NCBI RefSeq assembly: GCF_018618475.1
Contig: NZ_JACSMD010000001.1
Location: forward strand, 496,001 to 560,000
DNA: 64,000 nucleotides
Direction: 5' to 3'
Source of the DNA: Exiguobacterium sp. s122
GTDB taxonomy: Bacteria; Bacillota; Bacilli; Exiguobacteriales; Exiguobacteriaceae
Numbering within the stretch: the first letter of the stretch is position 1; each line of letters opens with the position of its first letter. Below the pieces are notes generated by a model, which saw only the letters and a program-made list of their open reading frames with translations, searched no databases and had not been told where the DNA came from. The translations under genes were made by a program, and so were the position numbers. Positions 26,254 through 35,209 of this stretch are shown here, one piece after another.

Positions 26254-26571
26254 ATGCATACAGCAGAAGCGTTGAGCAAAGTGCTCAAAGTGCTCGGCGA
26301 TGCGACGCGCTTGACGATGCTCAAACAGATGCAAGACGGTGAACAGTGTGCCTGTAGTTTCGTCGACTGTTTCGATATCTCACAGCCGGCCATCAGTCGT
26401 CACTTGAAAATGATGCGGCAGGCGGGGCTCCTCTTAGAGCGTCGCGACAAACAATGGATTCACTATCGATTGAACGAAACGAGCCCGTTTTATCCGATTG
26501 TCATCGAGTTACTAAACAACATCGAGACGGAAGTGACGGACTGTGGTTGTGAGACCGACTGTGCCATCTAA
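26254..26571 (+). CDS. arsR: ArsR-family arsenite-responsive repressor
   Basis: 105 residues with a winged-helix ArsR domain: VLKVLGDATRLTMLKQM, the recognition helix ISQPAISRHLKMMRQAG and the wing ERRDKQWIHYRL. Cysteines in EQCACSFVDCF lie in the metalloid-binding helix region, and three more occur at the C-terminal CGCETDC. The ATG at 26254 has AAGGAG 7 bp upstream; the ATG at 26248 is too close. It should repress the ars operon and release DNA on binding trivalent arsenic or antimony. Confidence 0.9.
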   Translation: MHTAEALSKVLKVLGDATRLTMLKQMQDGEQCACSFVDCFDISQPAISRHLKMMRQAGLLLERRDKQWIHYRLNETSPFYPIVIELLNNIETEVTDCGCETDCAI

Positions 26572-26584
26572 GGAGGAATCGAAA

Positions 26585-26944
26585 ATGAAAGTAGAAGTGT
26601 TCGAGCCGGCCATGTGTTGTCCGACGGGATTGTGCGGTCCGTCCATCGATCCTGAATTGACACGCATCGCGACCGTTCATTATGTATTAAAACAACGCGG
26701 TTTTGACGTCGCCCGGTATAACCTTGCCTCGGAGCCGAACCGGTTTGTTGAGAACCCGCTCGTACAAGACGAGATAAAACAAGGGCTTGAGACGTTGCCG
26801 CTCACGCTTGTCGACGGCACGATTCGTAAGCGCGGCGCGTATTTGACGAACGACGAAATCGCCGAACTGACCGGACTGCCGGTCACGGCGTTCGCAAATG
26901 AGGACGGCGCTAAACCGAAAGTCCGAATCACGCTCAAAAAGTAA
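26585..26944 (+). CDS. arsD: Arsenic metallochaperone ArsD
   Basis: 119 residues with a thioredoxin-like fold. The essential C12-C13-C18 cysteines are present in MCCPTGLCGP. The two C-terminal cysteine pairs of plasmid R773 ArsD are absent, which is common in chromosomal forms and is compatible with chaperone function. ArsD hands arsenite to ArsA and raises its affinity. AAGGAGGAATCGAAA precedes the ATG. The gene lies between arsR and arsA. Confidence 0.9.
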   Translation: MKVEVFEPAMCCPTGLCGPSIDPELTRIATVHYVLKQRGFDVARYNLASEPNRFVENPLVQDEIKQGLETLPLTLVDGTIRKRGAYLTNDEIAELTGLPVTAFANEDGAKPKVRITLKK

Positions 26945-26956
26945 GGAGGCCAATTG

Positions 26957-28714
26957 ATGGACCGCTTTGATTTTCAGACCATCCATCCGACGCGCTACGT
27001 GTTTTTGACAGGAAAAGGCGGGGTCGGCAAGACATCAACGGCATCGAGTCTCGCCTTGACGCTCGCTGACCGCGGAAAGTCCGTGCTCCTCGTTTCGACC
27101 GACCCTGCGAGCAACCTGCAGGATGTGTTTGAGATGGAGCTTGATGAGACACCGCGTGACGTGCCGGGTACCGCGCTCTCGATTGCGAATTTCGACCCGG
27201 AAGAGGCGGCCAAACAATACATGGAACGCATGGTCGGACCGTATCGGGGCGTGCTCCCGGACGTCGCCATCCGCTCGATGGAAGAGCAGTTGTCTGGCGC
27301 ATGCACGGTTGAAATTGCGGCGTTTGACCAGTTCACCGAACTGTTGACGTCAGAAGAGGCACGGACGACATATGACCATATCATCTTTGATACGGCACCG
27401 ACCGGACATACGCTCCGTTTGCTTACTCTTCCGAGCGCGTGGGATGAATTTTTAGAGACGAACACGACCGGTGCGTCTTGTCTTGGACCGCTCGCCGGAC
27501 TCGCCGACAAACAAACCCAGTACAAACGAGCCGTTGAGACGCTCACGGATGGGCAAGTCACGACATTGGTGCTCGTTGCGCGCCCTGAGGTCTCGACGCT
27601 CGTCGAGGCGGACCGAGCCGCGAAGGAACTCCGCGCCATCGGGATCGAGCGTATGCAGCTCGTCATCAACGGTGTCGTCTCAAAAGAGGAAGGCACAGAT
27701 CATTACGCGTCGGTATTCATCGAGCGGCAACAAGAAGCGCTCAATGAACTACCTGTCTCCCTGACCGAACTTGAGACGTTCACGCTCCCGTATGCATACG
27801 AAAATTTGGTCGGCGTGCCTGCCTTGCGGCGCTGGGTGAACGGCGAGACGGTCATGGTACCGGACAAACGGTATGACACGAGCTGTTATGGTTCGATCGA
27901 CAGGCTCGTCGACGCGATTGAAGCGGACGGTCCAAGTGTCGTTATGACGATGGGGAAAGGTGGGGTCGGCAAGACGACACTCGCCTCGCTCATCGCTGTC
28001 GCGCTCAGTGAGCGGGGGCATGCCGTCCACTTGACGACGACCGATCCGGCGGCACATGTCGCGTTCACAATTGGAGAAGACGTGGCCAAGACATTCACGG
28101 TCGATGCGATTGACCCGAAAGTTGAAATCGAGAACTATCGGTCCGACGTATTTCGGGAAGCAGGCGAGATGACGGAAGAGCAGCGTTTGATGCTCGAGGA
28201 AGATTTACGGTCACCATGTACCGAGGAGATTGCCGTTTTCCGCGCTTTCGCCGCCCAAGTGGCGAAAACGAAAGATCGTTTCGTCATCATCGATACGGCG
28301 CCGACTGGTCATACGCTTCTTTTATTGGATGCGACCGAGAGCTATCACCGCGAGCTCGAACGCTCGACCGGTGTCGTCCCAGAGGCGGTACGCGAGCTGT
28401 TACCGAAACTGCGTGACCCGAAACAGACACACGTCGTGATTACGACGCTACCAGAGGCGACACCGGTGTATGAGGCCGAACGGCTCGTAGCCGATTTGGA
28501 ACGGGCGCAGATGCAGCCGTTTGCTTGGGTCGTCAACCAAACGTTCACGCCACTCGACGTGAAAAGTAAGTTGTTGACGGCGAAAGTCGCGAGCGAAACG
28601 CCTTGGCTCGAGCGGGTGCACGCGTATCCGCGACCGACCCTCTTAGCGTGGCAAGAACGAAAGCTGATTGGTTATCCGACACTATCTCAACTATTCAAGG
28701 AGGAAATCAAATGA
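26957..28714 (+). CDS. arsA: Arsenite-stimulated efflux ATPase ArsA
   Basis: 585 residues with two fused ATPase halves, each with a deviant Walker A (GKGGVGKTSTASS near residue 16 and GKGGVGKTTLASL near 335). Each half also has the DTAPTGHTLRLL-type switch. The three cysteines that form the metalloid site are present: C116, C175 and C421, close to C113, C172 and C422 of the R773 enzyme. ArsA energises ArsB for arsenite and antimonite export. The start is ATG at 26957 with AAGGAGG 7 bp upstream. Its stop overlaps the next start as ATGA. Confidence 0.94.
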   Translation: MDRFDFQTIHPTRYVFLTGKGGVGKTSTASSLALTLADRGKSVLLVSTDPASNLQDVFEMELDETPRDVPGTALSIANFDPEEAAKQYMERMVGPYRGVLPDVAIRSMEEQLSGACTVEIAAFDQFTELLTSEEARTTYDHIIFDTAPTGHTLRLLTLPSAWDEFLETNTTGASCLGPLAGLADKQTQYKRAVETLTDGQVTTLVLVARPEVSTLVEADRAAKELRAIGIERMQLVINGVVSKEEGTDHYASVFIERQQEALNELPVSLTELETFTLPYAYENLVGVPALRRWVNGETVMVPDKRYDTSCYGSIDRLVDAIEADGPSVVMTMGKGGVGKTTLASLIAVALSERGHAVHLTTTDPAAHVAFTIGEDVAKTFTVDAIDPKVEIENYRSDVFREAGEMTEEQRLMLEEDLRSPCTEEIAVFRAFAAQVAKTKDRFVIIDTAPTGHTLLLLDATESYHRELERSTGVVPEAVRELLPKLRDPKQTHVVITTLPEATPVYEAERLVADLERAQMQPFAWVVNQTFTPLDVKSKLLTAKVASETPWLERVHAYPRPTLLAWQERKLIGYPTLSQLFKEEIK

Positions 28715-28989
28715 ATGTGACAAATGAGGCAATCGACTTTATGAAAGCAGCACTCACGGAGGAAGAAACGAAATCTGTACGAATCTGTACCGAGGCAGGA
28801 TGCTGTGGACCCACTCTCGGCCTCCACATCGCCGCGCCAGAAGCGACCGACGACGTGAAAGACTTCGACGGACTCACCTTCGCCGTTGCCAAAGACGCCG
28901 AAACGATGGCGGAGAACGTCACGCTTGACGTTGAATCGACCGAAGATGGCGCAAGCCTCGTGCTTCGTGGCCTGCAACAAACTTGTTAA
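28711..28989 (+). CDS. HesB/IscA-like small protein in the ars operon
   Basis: 92 residues with an A-type iron-sulfur carrier-like fold: NEAIDFMKAAL, then CTEAGCCGPTLGLHI and a C-terminal QQTC. Canonical A-type carriers have one internal cysteine plus a C-terminal C-G-C pair. Here there are three clustered internal cysteines and only one at the end, so the ligand set is altered. It is translationally coupled to arsA and precedes arsB, which suggests a thiol role in arsenic handling or repair of iron-sulfur damage. The function is inferred. Confidence 0.7.
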   Translation: MNVTNEAIDFMKAALTEEETKSVRICTEAGCCGPTLGLHIAAPEATDDVKDFDGLTFAVAKDAETMAENVTLDVESTEDGASLVLRGLQQTC

Positions 28990-29024
28990 TCGAACAGAAA
29001 TAGACACTATTGGAGGATCTCATT

Positions 29025-30311
29025 GTGCAGTGGATTGCTAGTATCATTTTCTTGGTGACGCTTTTCCTCATCATTAAGCAACCGAAAGGTCTCGGGATCG
29101 GTTACTCGGCGATGGGGATGGCCGTCGTCGCCTTAGTTACGGGTGTTGTCGATTTTAGTGACGTCGGCACCGTCTGGGGCATCATTTGGAATGCAACGTT
29201 TACGTTTATCGCCATTATCGTCATCTCGCTCATTTTAGACGAGATTGGATTCTTTGAATGGGCGGCGTTACACATGGCCCGTATCGCCAAAGGTGGCGGG
29301 GTGAAGCTATTTGTTTATATCACGCTCCTCGGAGCGCTTGTCGCAGCGTTGTTCGCGAATGATGGGGCAGCCCTCATCTTGACGCCAATCGTGCTGGCGA
29401 TGGTACGGGCGCTCAAACTGCCAGATGCAGTCGTCTTGGCGTACGTCATGGCTTCAGGTTTTATCGCCGATACGGCGAGTTTGCCGTTCGTCGTCTCGAA
29501 CCTCGTCAACATCGTCTCGGCTGACTTCTTTGGCATCGGATTCGCCGAATACGCGGCTCGAATGATGTTTGTCAACGTGTTCGCCGTCAGTGGGAGTTTG
29601 CTCGTCCTTTACCTATACTTTAAGAAGGATATCCCAAAACAATACGACGTCTCAAAACTTGTCGAACCTGCCTCGGTCATTAAAGACCATCGGATGTTCC
29701 GCATGTCGTGGGTCGTGCTCGGTTTGCTCGTCATTGGCTACTTCACGAGCGACATCATCGGTTCACCTGTCTCCATCGTCGCCGGGGTCATCGCTGTATT
29801 CTTCCTCGCGATGGCAAATCGTTCTCCGGCGGTGCGGACGAAAGCGGTCCTTCGCGGCGCACCATGGGCCATCGTGTTTTTCTCGCTCGGGATGTATATT
29901 GTCGTCTATGGGTTGCAAAACGCTGGCCTCACGCAAGTGCTCGCTAACTTTATTGACTGGTTCGCCGTCAATGCCTTCACAGCGACGTTCGGGATGGGTT
30001 TCTTGGCGGCCATCTTGTCATCGGTCATGAATAACATGCCGACCGTCATGATTGACGCGCTCGCCATCGATTTGACGAATACGACCGGTCAGATTCGGGA
30101 AGCCTTGATTTACGCAAACGTAATCGGATCCGACCTCGGTCCGAAGATTACACCGATTGGATCGCTCGCGACGCTTCTTTGGCTTCACGTGCTCCGTTCG
30201 AAAGGACTCAAGATTGGTTGGGGGCAATACTTTAAAGTCGGAATCATCTTGACGATTCCGACGCTCGCCATCACCTTGCTTGGATTGTATATCAGCCTAT
30301 TACTTTATTAA
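29025..30311 (+). CDS. arsB: Arsenite efflux permease ArsB
   Basis: 428 residues with about 12 membrane segments of the ArsB/NhaD (ion transporter) superfamily. Typical segments are [41 protein letters not shown] and [17 protein letters not shown]. It exports arsenite by itself or as an ArsAB pump; the arsA gene upstream suggests the latter. The start is GTG at 29025 with GGAGG 8 bp upstream; the longer frame from TTG at 29010 runs through that site. Confidence 0.92.
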   Translation: MQWIASIIFLVTLFLIIKQPKGLGIGYSAMGMAVVALVTGVVDFSDVGTVWGIIWNATFTFIAIIVISLILDEIGFFEWAALHMARIAKGGGVKLFVYITLLGALVAALFANDGAALILTPIVLAMVRALKLPDAVVLAYVMASGFIADTASLPFVVSNLVNIVSADFFGIGFAEYAARMMFVNVFAVSGSLLVLYLYFKKDIPKQYDVSKLVEPASVIKDHRMFRMSWVVLGLLVIGYFTSDIIGSPVSIVAGVIAVFFLAMANRSPAVRTKAVLRGAPWAIVFFSLGMYIVVYGLQNAGLTQVLANFIDWFAVNAFTATFGMGFLAAILSSVMNNMPTVMIDALAIDLTNTTGQIREALIYANVIGSDLGPKITPIGSLATLLWLHVLRSKGLKIGWGQYFKVGIILTIPTLAITLLGLYISLLLY

Positions 30312-30323
30312 GGAGAGTTCATT

Positions 30324-31982
30324 ATGAAATTAGTTATCATCGGTTCAGTTGCTGCCGGGACATCGGTTGCGGCGAAGGCGCGCCGGAATAACGAAGACGC
30401 CCAAATCACCATTTACGATCGCGATTCTGACATCTCGTACTCGGGTTGCGGTATCCCGTATTACGTAGGTGGAGAAGTCGAATCACGTGATGATTTGACA
30501 CCGCGTGACGCGGCCTTTTTCAAGAAGCGTTATCAGCTTGATGTGTTGACGCGTCATAACGTGACGGCGATCGATCATGAGGCCCAGACGCTCACGGTCG
30601 AGAACCTCGAGACGGGGGAAACATTCACAGACAGCTACGACCGCCTCGTTCTCGCCACTGGCGCTTCAAGCATCATCCCGCCGATTCCAGGCGTCGATTC
30701 GGACAACGTCTTCCCGATTCGAAATATCCAAAACGCGGAAACGACGCGAAACTTTGTCGATGCGACGGACCCGAAGCATGCGACGATCATCGGAGCCGGA
30801 TTCATCGGGCTCGAGATGGCCGAACAGCTGAAATTACGAGGGGTTGACGTCACGGTCATCGAGCGCATTCCGCAAGTGATGCCGCCACTCGATAAGGATA
30901 TGGCGTGCCGTGTTGAGGAGCATCTCGAGAAGAATGGCATCAAACTCTTACTCGGCGAGACGGTGACGGAACTCGTCGGGAATGGGCACGTCGAGCGTGT
31001 CGTCACGGAAAGCGGCAAGACGATTGACACCGATCTCGTCATCCTCTCGGTCGGTGTCCGTCCGAACACGGAACTCGCCAAGTCGATTGGCGTCAACATC
31101 GGAGAGACCGGTGCGATTGCCATTAACGAGCGGATGGAGACGAACGTAAAGAACGTTTATGCGGCCGGTGACGTCGCCGAGAGCTTCTCACTCGTCACAG
31201 GCAAACCGATTTGGCGTCCGCTTGGCTCGACAGCAAACAAAATGGGCCGTGCCCTCGGTGATTTGTTGACAGGTGGTAACCTCGAGCATCGCGGTATTCT
31301 CGGTACGGGCATTTTCAAAGTGTTCGGTCAAGCCGTTGCGCAGACGGGCCTCTCGGAGCGTGAAGCCCGCGAACTCGGCTATGAGGTTGAAGTACTCCAT
31401 AACACGAAACCGGACAAGCCGGCGTATATGGGTGGAAAAGATTTGACGATCAAAGCGATCGGCGACCGGGCGACGCGCCAGTTGCTCGGCGTTCAAATCG
31501 TTGGCTTCGATGGGGTCGACAAGCGAATCGATGTCTTCGTCACGGCGATGACGTTCAAAGCGAAAGTCGATGACTTGTTCCACCTCGACCTTGCCTACGC
31601 GCCACCGTTCTCGACGACGAAGGACCCGGTCATGTATACAGGGATGGCGCTCGCGAACAGTATGGACGAAGCGGCACGACTGATCACACCAGGCGAGTTG
31701 CAGAAACGGATTGATGCGGGTGAGGATATGCAGATTATCGATACGCGCAAAGCCTCACAGTTCGAGAAGGCGTGTGTCGACTGTGCGGTGAATATCCCAC
31801 TTGGGGACCTGCGGACGGCGGCAAAAGATATGGACAAAGACAAACCGACCGTCGTCTACTGTAACGGTGGCGTGACAGGGAACGCGGCACAAAACGTGCT
31901 TCGCAACCTCGGGTTCACCAACGTCTACAACTTGTCAGGCGGTAACAAGAACTATCAATTGTTCAAGAAGTACGGAAATTAA
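30324..31982 (+). CDS. CoA-disulfide reductase fused to rhodanese (CoADR-RHD)
   Basis: 552 residues. An FAD/NAD(P) domain starts with IIGSVAAGTSVAAKARRN, and the single active-site cysteine is in SYSGCGIPYYVGG. A second dinucleotide fold (TIIGAGFIGLEMAEQL), a dimerisation domain and a C-terminal rhodanese domain (~460-552, active cysteine in VVYCNGGVTGNAAQ) follow. Such fusions reduce CoA disulfides, persulfides or polysulfides. It is the last gene of the ars operon, where it may restore thiols consumed by arsenic. A strong terminator follows. Confidence 0.9.
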   Translation: MKLVIIGSVAAGTSVAAKARRNNEDAQITIYDRDSDISYSGCGIPYYVGGEVESRDDLTPRDAAFFKKRYQLDVLTRHNVTAIDHEAQTLTVENLETGETFTDSYDRLVLATGASSIIPPIPGVDSDNVFPIRNIQNAETTRNFVDATDPKHATIIGAGFIGLEMAEQLKLRGVDVTVIERIPQVMPPLDKDMACRVEEHLEKNGIKLLLGETVTELVGNGHVERVVTESGKTIDTDLVILSVGVRPNTELAKSIGVNIGETGAIAINERMETNVKNVYAAGDVAESFSLVTGKPIWRPLGSTANKMGRALGDLLTGGNLEHRGILGTGIFKVFGQAVAQTGLSEREARELGYEVEVLHNTKPDKPAYMGGKDLTIKAIGDRATRQLLGVQIVGFDGVDKRIDVFVTAMTFKAKVDDLFHLDLAYAPPFSTTKDPVMYTGMALANSMDEAARLITPGELQKRIDAGEDMQIIDTRKASQFEKACVDCAVNIPLGDLRTAAKDMDKDKPTVVYCNGGVTGNAAQNVLRNLGFTNVYNLSGGNKNYQLFKKYGN

Positions 31983-31987
31983 GTCAG

Positions 31988-32018
31988 ACGGCGTCCGAAG
32001 GAATTGGGCGCCGTTTTT
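31988..32018 (+). terminator. Intrinsic terminator of the ars operon
   Basis: CGGCGTCC and GGGCGCCG arms (one wobble) with a 9-base loop, then TTTTTG. Confidence 0.8.
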
Positions 32019-32077
32019 GTTTATTATTCCGAATGAGAAGGTAAAATAGGCGTCATTACCTATTCTTTAGAAAAACA

Positions 32078-32106
32078 TTGTATTTACAAATGGGAACGTT
32101 TACAAT
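32078..32106 (+). promoter_or_regulatory. Sigma-A promoter of the pullulanase gene
   Basis: TTGTAT (32078-32083), 17-bp spacer, TACAAT (32101-32106). The first cre-like site overlaps the spacer and -10. Confidence 0.6.
32091..32104 (+). promoter_or_regulatory. cre-like site 1 (CcpA/MalR-type operator)
   Basis: TGGGAACGTTTACA differs from the consensus TGWNANCGNTNWCA at one position. Placement over the -10 would block RNA polymerase. Confidence 0.55.
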
Positions 32107-32111
32107 TTTTG

Positions 32112-32125
32112 TGTAAGCGTTTTCT
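32112..32125 (+). promoter_or_regulatory. cre-like site 2
   Basis: TGTAAGCGTTTTCT matches the consensus except for its last base. It is 21 bp (two helical turns) from site 1, in the early transcribed region. Confidence 0.55.
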
Positions 32126-32153
32126 CAAATTCATGCTACAAGGAGGGACCCAC

Positions 32154-35075
32154 ATGGTCAACAAGCAATGGAAACCCGTATGGGCAGTTGTGCTAACGTT
32201 TGCACTGATTCTGTCGATGTTTCCGATGGCAGCATCGGCCCTTGATAAAGGCAAGTCGACGTTAGTCGTCGTCCACTATCAAGAAGCACCTGGCAACCAG
32301 ACGGATTGGAACTTATGGCTTTGGGCGAATAACCCAGATTACTTCCCGAATAAAGGCTTCGCCTTCAATGGGGAAGACGACTTTGGAAAGGTGGCGGCCT
32401 ACGAATTCCCGGTCGATTCACCAGAACGACTCGGTCTCATCGTCCGAACGGACAATTGGGACAAAGACAAAGGGTCTGAGAACGACCGCTTCATTACGAG
32501 CGACATGATCAAAGATGGCGTCGCCGAAGTGTGGATTAAGTCGGGGGACTCGAAGATTTATACGTCGAATCCGGACGGGGACACGGCAAAGACGGAAGTC
32601 GACATGAAAGTACACTATTTCCGCTATGACAATACATACACGGACTGGGGTCTTTGGACTTGGCCGGACGGCGGAGACGGACAGAGTATCGCGTTCGATG
32701 AGACGGACGAATTTGGTGCCGTGGCGAACGTGAAGTTCGCGAACCCGGACGCGAAAAAACTGATCGGCCTCATCACGAAAAAAGGCGAGTGGGCTGAAAA
32801 AGACGGTGAAGACCGCTTTGCACTCAGCACGGCGAAAGAGATTTGGCTCGTCGAAGGCGAGTCGACCATCTATTATTCAGAGCCTGAAATCGATCGCTCA
32901 CCGAAAATCGTCGCATTCGAGGCGACGACGTTCCGCACGGCGAAGCTCACGCTCAACCGCACCATCGATGCTTCGTTCGCGAAAGAATTGAAAGTCAATG
33001 GAGCGAACGTGAAATCAGTCGAGGTAACGGGGGACAAATCGGTCACGATTCAATTCAACGAAGACATCGATTTGACGAAAGTCATCACGGCGACACACCC
33101 GACGTTCGGGGAACGCGTGCTCCAAGCGGGTGACGTGCTCCGTTCACCGGAGTTCGACGCGAAGTATGCCTATAACGGTAAGCTCGGCGTCACATACCAA
33201 AAGTCGAAAACGAACTTCGTCTTATGGGCCCCGACAGCCCAAGACGTCAAACTCGAGCTTTGGAACATGCCGAAAGACCGACCGGCAAACGATCAAGACA
33301 TCAAGAAAACGATTCAAATGAAGCGTGGGGAACGCGGCACATGGATTGCAGAAGTACGCGGTGACCTTGATGGCATCGGCTACACGTATAACGTCAAGCA
33401 CGCTTCAGGCAACGTCCGTGCGGTCGATCCGTATGCGACAGCAGTCGGCGTGAACGGCGACCAAGGGGTCATCGTTGACTTGAAAGAAACGAACCCGAAA
33501 CGCTGGAACAATATGAAGCCTCAATTAAAGCAATCGACGGACGCGATTATTTATGAGACGCACGTCCGTGACTTCTCAATCTTCGATGTAACGTCGAACC
33601 AATACGACTCAGGCATTCGCCATAAAGGCAAATACCTCGGTGTCATTCAACCGGGTACACGTTTGATTGAGAACGGCAAGAAAACGAATACGAAGACGGG
33701 CCTCGACCACGTCAAAGACCTCGGTGTGACACACGTCCAGTTCATCCCGGTGTACGACTATAATACAGCATCGGTCGATGAGACGAACCCGGACGCGAAA
33801 TACAACTGGGGTTACGATCCGAAAAACTATAACGCGCCAGAAGGGTCATATTCGACGAACCCGTATGACGCGAAAGTTCGCATCACGCAATTGAAAGAAA
33901 TGATTCAAGGGCTCCACGACCATAACTTGCGCGCGGTCATGGACGTCGTCTACAACCATATGTTCGATGCTCAGGCGTCGAACCTTCACAAAATCGTTCC
34001 TGGCTACTACTACCGTTACACAGCAGGCGGCGACTTCGCGAACGGGACCGGCGTCGGAAACGACACGGCTTCAGAGCGGAAGATGATGCAAAAGCTCATC
34101 GTCGACTCGACAGTGTACTGGGCAACCGAGTATAAGTGGGACGGGTTCCGCTTCGATCTCATGGGCATCCATGACGTCGATACGATGAACAAAGTCCGTC
34201 AAGCGCTCGATAAGGTCGACAAATCCATCCTCGTCTTCGGCGAAGGTTGGGATCTCGGTACACCGCTTGACCCGGCATTGAAAGCAAATCAAAAGAACGC
34301 CTACAAGATGCCTGGCGTCGCCCACTTTAACGACAACATCCGTGACGGCTTGAAAGGCAGCGTCTTCATCGACACGGACAACGGCTTCATCAACGGAAAA
34401 GAGGGTCTTGAGAACCGCATGAAGACCGGGATTGTCGGTGAGATTGACTATAACGCTACAATCAAAGGCTTCACGAAGCAACCGACACAGGCCATCACGT
34501 ACGTCGAAGCGCACGACAACCACACGCTTTGGGACAAGCTTGAACTCACGAACCCAGAGACGTCTGAAGCGGATCGGACGAAGATGCACCGTCTCGCATC
34601 AAGCATCCTCTTGACGAGCCAAGGGACGACGTTTATCCATGCCGGCCAAGAGTTCATGCGGACGAAAGAAGGCGACCACAACTCGTACAAGTCGCCAGAC
34701 CGTATTAACCAAATAGACTGGAAACGTGCAGCCGACCGAAAGGCGGACGTCCAGTATATGAAAGGGTTAATCGAAATGCGTAAAGCCAACCCAGGCCTTC
34801 GCATGACAGACGCGAAAGACGTCAAGAAGAACGTCAAGTTCTACCGTGCTGAGCCGAACGTCATCACATACTTGATTGACGACAAGGCACCAGGGCAGAA
34901 GAAAGACTTGTTCATCACCCATAACGCCAACGCGAAAGCGGTCAAAGTGAAACTCCCGTCTGGGCAGTGGAACGTGATCGTCGACGGGAACCAGGCAGGC
35001 ACGAAGACGATTAAACGCGTCTCGGGCTACGTCGAGGTACCGGCGTACGCGACAGTCGTTGTGAAACAGCCTTAA
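32154..35075 (+). CDS. pulA: Secreted type I pullulanase
   Basis: 973 residues with a signal peptide (PVWAVVLTFALILSMFPMAASA). Two tandem pullulanase carbohydrate modules (CBM41-like, ~35-135 and ~145-250) and a linker domain (~255-335) come next. A CBM48-like domain (~345-440) and a GH13 catalytic barrel follow. Catalytic landmarks are the pullulanase motif YNWGYDP, region I DVVYNHMFD, nucleophile D668 in GFRFDLMG, acid/base E697 in GEGWDLG and region IV EAHDNHTLWD. It cleaves alpha-1,6 links in pullulan and branched starch outside the cell. It is monocistronic, with two cre-like sites suggesting sugar repression. AAGGAGGG ribosome binding site. Confidence 0.93.
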   Translation: MVNKQWKPVWAVVLTFALILSMFPMAASALDKGKSTLVVVHYQEAPGNQTDWNLWLWANNPDYFPNKGFAFNGEDDFGKVAAYEFPVDSPERLGLIVRTDNWDKDKGSENDRFITSDMIKDGVAEVWIKSGDSKIYTSNPDGDTAKTEVDMKVHYFRYDNTYTDWGLWTWPDGGDGQSIAFDETDEFGAVANVKFANPDAKKLIGLITKKGEWAEKDGEDRFALSTAKEIWLVEGESTIYYSEPEIDRSPKIVAFEATTFRTAKLTLNRTIDASFAKELKVNGANVKSVEVTGDKSVTIQFNEDIDLTKVITATHPTFGERVLQAGDVLRSPEFDAKYAYNGKLGVTYQKSKTNFVLWAPTAQDVKLELWNMPKDRPANDQDIKKTIQMKRGERGTWIAEVRGDLDGIGYTYNVKHASGNVRAVDPYATAVGVNGDQGVIVDLKETNPKRWNNMKPQLKQSTDAIIYETHVRDFSIFDVTSNQYDSGIRHKGKYLGVIQPGTRLIENGKKTNTKTGLDHVKDLGVTHVQFIPVYDYNTASVDETNPDAKYNWGYDPKNYNAPEGSYSTNPYDAKVRITQLKEMIQGLHDHNLRAVMDVVYNHMFDAQASNLHKIVPGYYYRYTAGGDFANGTGVGNDTASERKMMQKLIVDSTVYWATEYKWDGFRFDLMGIHDVDTMNKVRQALDKVDKSILVFGEGWDLGTPLDPALKANQKNAYKMPGVAHFNDNIRDGLKGSVFIDTDNGFINGKEGLENRMKTGIVGEIDYNATIKGFTKQPTQAITYVEAHDNHTLWDKLELTNPETSEADRTKMHRLASSILLTSQGTTFIHAGQEFMRTKEGDHNSYKSPDRINQIDWKRAADRKADVQYMKGLIEMRKANPGLRMTDAKDVKKNVKFYRAEPNVITYLIDDKAPGQKKDLFITHNANAKAVKVKLPSGQWNVIVDGNQAGTKTIKRVSGYVEVPAYATVVVKQP

Positions 35076-35081
35076 CCTTTT

Positions 35082-35109
35082 AAGACCACGGTTTTCCGTG
35101 GTCTTTTGT
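35082..35109 (+). terminator. Intrinsic terminator of the pullulanase gene
   Basis: AAGACCACGG / CCGTGGTCTT perfect stem with TTTT loop and a trailing T-run. Confidence 0.88.
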
Positions 35110-35149
35110 CATGGTTCAAAAAATTAACATATCCACCTAAACAATTCAG

Positions 35150-35177
35150 TTGATGCACATCTCCCAAGTTCTATAAG
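35150..35177 (+). promoter_or_regulatory. Sigma-A promoter of the NO synthase gene
   Basis: TTGATG (35150-35155), 16-bp spacer, TATAAG (35172-35177), 32 bp before the start codon. Confidence 0.5.
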
Positions 35178-35209
35178 ATGAGAAGGACAGATATGAAGAG
35201 GAGATAGAC

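Noticed and set aside
32109-32153. Earlier start for the pullulanase
   Set aside because: The extension lacks a ribosome binding site and contains the SD AAGGAGGG of the proper start; the signal peptide begins at 32154.
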